DNA of 64,000 bases from positions 61,203 to 125,202 of the forward strand of contig NZ_FRCY01000018.1 in assembly GCF_900143075.1 (NCBI RefSeq), in the 5' to 3' direction. A program made the position numbers and the translations under genes. The DNA is from Cyclobacterium lianum (GTDB lineage Bacteria > Bacteroidota > Bacteroidia > Cytophagales > Cyclobacteriaceae). Of this stretch, positions 62,725 to 64,000 are shown in pieces (the stretch's first letter is position 1; every line of letters begins with the position of its first letter). The notes beneath the pieces are model-generated. The model saw nothing but the letters and a program-made list of their open reading frames with translations, did no database searches and had not been told where the DNA came from.

Positions 62725-63123
62725 TTATTCGCCATCTTGATACTTTATTTCAATTTCATAGTTAAGTTTACAAAGACAATGATAATCTTTTGCTTTATAC
62801 CTTTCAAAATCTTGATATCCATTACAGGTTTGATGGCCATTATATTCGGTTACTTTTTTTGATATCATTCCTCTAACCTCGCTTGAAAGATTAAAACCGC
62901 CATAAACACAATCTTTATTAATACACTCAATTTGAAAAAATGCTTTGTCATTAGGATTAAGGGTTTTCTTCAATTTTTTTCTGTAAGACTCATCATAATT
63001 GAAGTTTAAGTTTAGAATGATTTCTTGGACTTGAGGAAAAGATGATTTTATTGAAGGTGAATTTTGATATGAATGCCAAAAATCATTTGCCATTTTTGCT
63101 CTTAATTTTGCTTCCTGATTCAT
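62725..63123 (-). CDS. Uncharacterised cytoplasmic protein with conserved-looking Cys residues
   Basis: The 132-residue product starts MNQEAKLRAKMANDFWHSYQ and has no signal peptide or membrane segment. The C-terminal half has Cys residues in FQIECINKDCVYGGFNLS, HQTCNGYQDF and YHCLCKLNYE, which could bind a metal or be structural. I do not recognise a family. It lies beside a degraded group II intron, so it may belong to an accessory region. Confidence 0.55.
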   Translation of the reverse strand: MNQEAKLRAKMANDFWHSYQNSPSIKSSFPQVQEIILNLNFNYDESYRKKLKKTLNPNDKAFFQIECINKDCVYGGFNLSSEVRGMISKKVTEYNGHQTCNGYQDFERYKAKDYHCLCKLNYEIEIKYQDGE

Positions 63124-63241
63124 ATAATATTTCTTTTAATCAACAAACTCGAAATATAAAACTTTGATTCCAGAATTATGCGTGAAATTTCTTAGTTCAT
63201 CATTGTCAACCCTATCGTACACTTCTATTCTTTTCGCTAGT

Positions 63242-63630
63242 CTTGGAGCAATATGGCAATCACTCCAGCGAACGCTCAAACAGATCGACGAGTGGCTCAG
63301 AAACCGCCTCCGATACTGTATCTGGCATTGCTGAGGACAAAGCCGGAGCTTTGGACCAGGTCGAGCTTTGGGCCTAACCTAAAACGTAAAAACCTGATCA
63401 GACTGGGCGTTGACCAATACCATGCTTATGCTTAGGACCGAGCGTCAAGAAAATGTCTCTTTGGACATTTTTAGCGAGGGGCCAGGAAGCGGGCTGCAAC
63501 CAGAAAAGGAGGATGGGCAGTAGCCCAGAGTCCGATTCTGATTACTACGATCACTTTATCCCGCCTAAGGAGGAAAGGGTATGAATCCATGCTTTCCTAT
63601 TACCTCAAATCTCAACCTACAATCCAGTGA
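63242..63630 (+). pseudogene. Group II intron reverse transcriptase/maturase, C-terminal fragment with frameshift and stops
   Basis: From 63254 the plus strand reads WQSLQRTLKQIDEWLRNRLR, then YCIWH, and hits TGA. After a shift it continues KRKNLIRLGVDQYHAYA, then TAG. After about 60 bases it resumes TRKGGWAVAQSPILITTITL, SRLRRKGYESMLSYYLKSQP and TIQ with TGA at 63628. These three blocks in order are the GIIM maturase domain and end of LtrA-type proteins. Two insertions interrupt them, at about 63325-63375 and 63431-63490. The second contains AAAATGTCTCTTTGGACATT, a hairpin. The reverse transcriptase domain itself is absent. Confidence 0.8.
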
Positions 63631-63672
63631 ACCGCCCGGTACGAGACCGGTACGCCGGGTGGTGTGAGGGGC
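63629..63672 (+). ncRNA. Group II intron domain V and start of domain VI
   Basis: Directly overlapping the maturase stop is GAACCGCCCGGTACGAGACC and GGTACGCCGGGTGGTGTGAG. ACC and CCCGG of the left arm pair with CCGGG and GGT of the right arm, matching the domain V hairpin that follows LtrA-type genes in Bacteroidota introns, and GTGTGAGGGG opens domain VI. The expected 3' end of domain VI is not seen, so the ribozyme is truncated. Confidence 0.65.
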
Positions 63673-64000
63673 AATGCTATTAAGTTAAGAAAAAAATGGC
63701 CTCTTGAGACAAAATAAGCCGATTTTCCTTATGAAAACCGGCCTACTTTAGGTAAATTATGTTGTCTTAAACATATAGCTATGAAGGTACAAAATACCAA
63801 CCAAAACACGACGGATATATCTTGCGAATGTCCGAAAAAAAATCTTTGATAAAATACAATATACTGAAAATCAGGACAGTTACTGTTCTGATCCTGCCCA
63901 TTTTTCCAGGTCTTCCCCACTCGACTTCCAAACTGTAGTACTTTCGGTGCTCCAACTGTTCAAAGAATCCGCTGATTCTGATACTGAAGACGTCCTTTCC
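63673..64000. other. Right-edge region, no gene supported
   Basis: After the intron fragment there is a hairpin near 63717-63752 (AAGCCGATTTTCCTT / AAAACCGGCC). Minus-strand frames remain open to the window edge in two phases, but neither has recognisable content: one is hydrophobic near its end and one is Ser/Glu-rich. A gene entering from the right on the minus strand is possible and cannot be judged here. Confidence 0.4.

Noticed and set aside
63253..63435. 60-codon plus-strand frame near the right edge
   Set aside because: Only its last third (KRKNLIRLGVDQYHAYA) is real maturase sequence; the first part is the wrong frame of the reverse transcriptase relic.
63729..63920. 63-codon minus-strand frame near the right edge
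   Set aside because: No family resemblance; other phases are equally open, so the reading cannot be chosen.

Overview
The window reads as chromosomal DNA of a Bacteroidota bacterium, most likely a Cytophagales/Cyclobacteriaceae-type organism. The evidence is a SusC/SusD pair, many lipoproteins with Bacteroidota lipoboxes, families largely restricted to this phylum (DUF4221, NVEALA-like peptide, DUF5686, DUF5117-type metalloprotease, histone H1-like Hc1), a probable serine palmitoyltransferase, and a scarcity of Shine-Dalgarno sequences. The genus is an inference.

Region 1 (1-23 kb) is a carbohydrate-utilisation locus with an unusual redox content. A tightly packed minus-strand operon runs from 17137 down to 554: SusC, SusD, a beta-propeller-like lipoprotein, an exported protein with a DAVTGATS flavinylation-type motif, an exported FAD oxidoreductase fused to a carbohydrate-binding module, a sodium:solute symporter, a second FAD oxidoreductase and a GH9-like hydrolase. 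A LacI-family regulator is divergent, and two abutting LacI-type palindromes lie between it and susC. A paralogue of the second FAD enzyme and an exported TIM-barrel isomerase follow beyond a repeat array. A Uma2 gene runs off the left edge. I infer import of a glycan or glycoside followed by flavin-dependent oxidation and hydrolysis.

Region 2 (23-36 kb) holds a degraded toxin-antitoxin pair, a duplicated DUF4221 lipoprotein cluster with an NVEALA-like peptide and a CxxC lipoprotein, an alpha/beta hydrolase, a DUF5686 outer-membrane protein, and a second sugar module (SSS symporter plus two exported Gfo/Idh/MocA oxidoreductases).

Region 3 (36-54 kb) is mostly housekeeping and metabolism: hybrid histidine kinase, an IS1182-type remnant, Hc1, serine palmitoyltransferase-like enzyme, Maf, a DUF4136 lipoprotein, the pxpABC 5-oxoprolinase operon, a Tat-exported D-amino-acid-oxidase-like protein with a circularly permuted motif order, a large metzincin-type protease, and an acetolactate-synthase-like/aldehyde dehydrogenase pair.

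Region 4 (54-64 kb) is accessory DNA filled with a palindromic repeat family (about 200 bp per unit, also at 18.6-19.7 kb). An intact REP-associated tyrosine transposase sits inside one repeat unit, and a decayed second copy lies nearby. Between the repeats are a cupin, an NADP-dependent reductase, a BASS-family transporter, several small unknown proteins and a TlpA-like thioredoxin. The right edge carries the 3' end of a degraded group II intron: the reverse transcriptase C-terminus and domain V. I saw no tRNA or rRNA gene and no CRISPR array.
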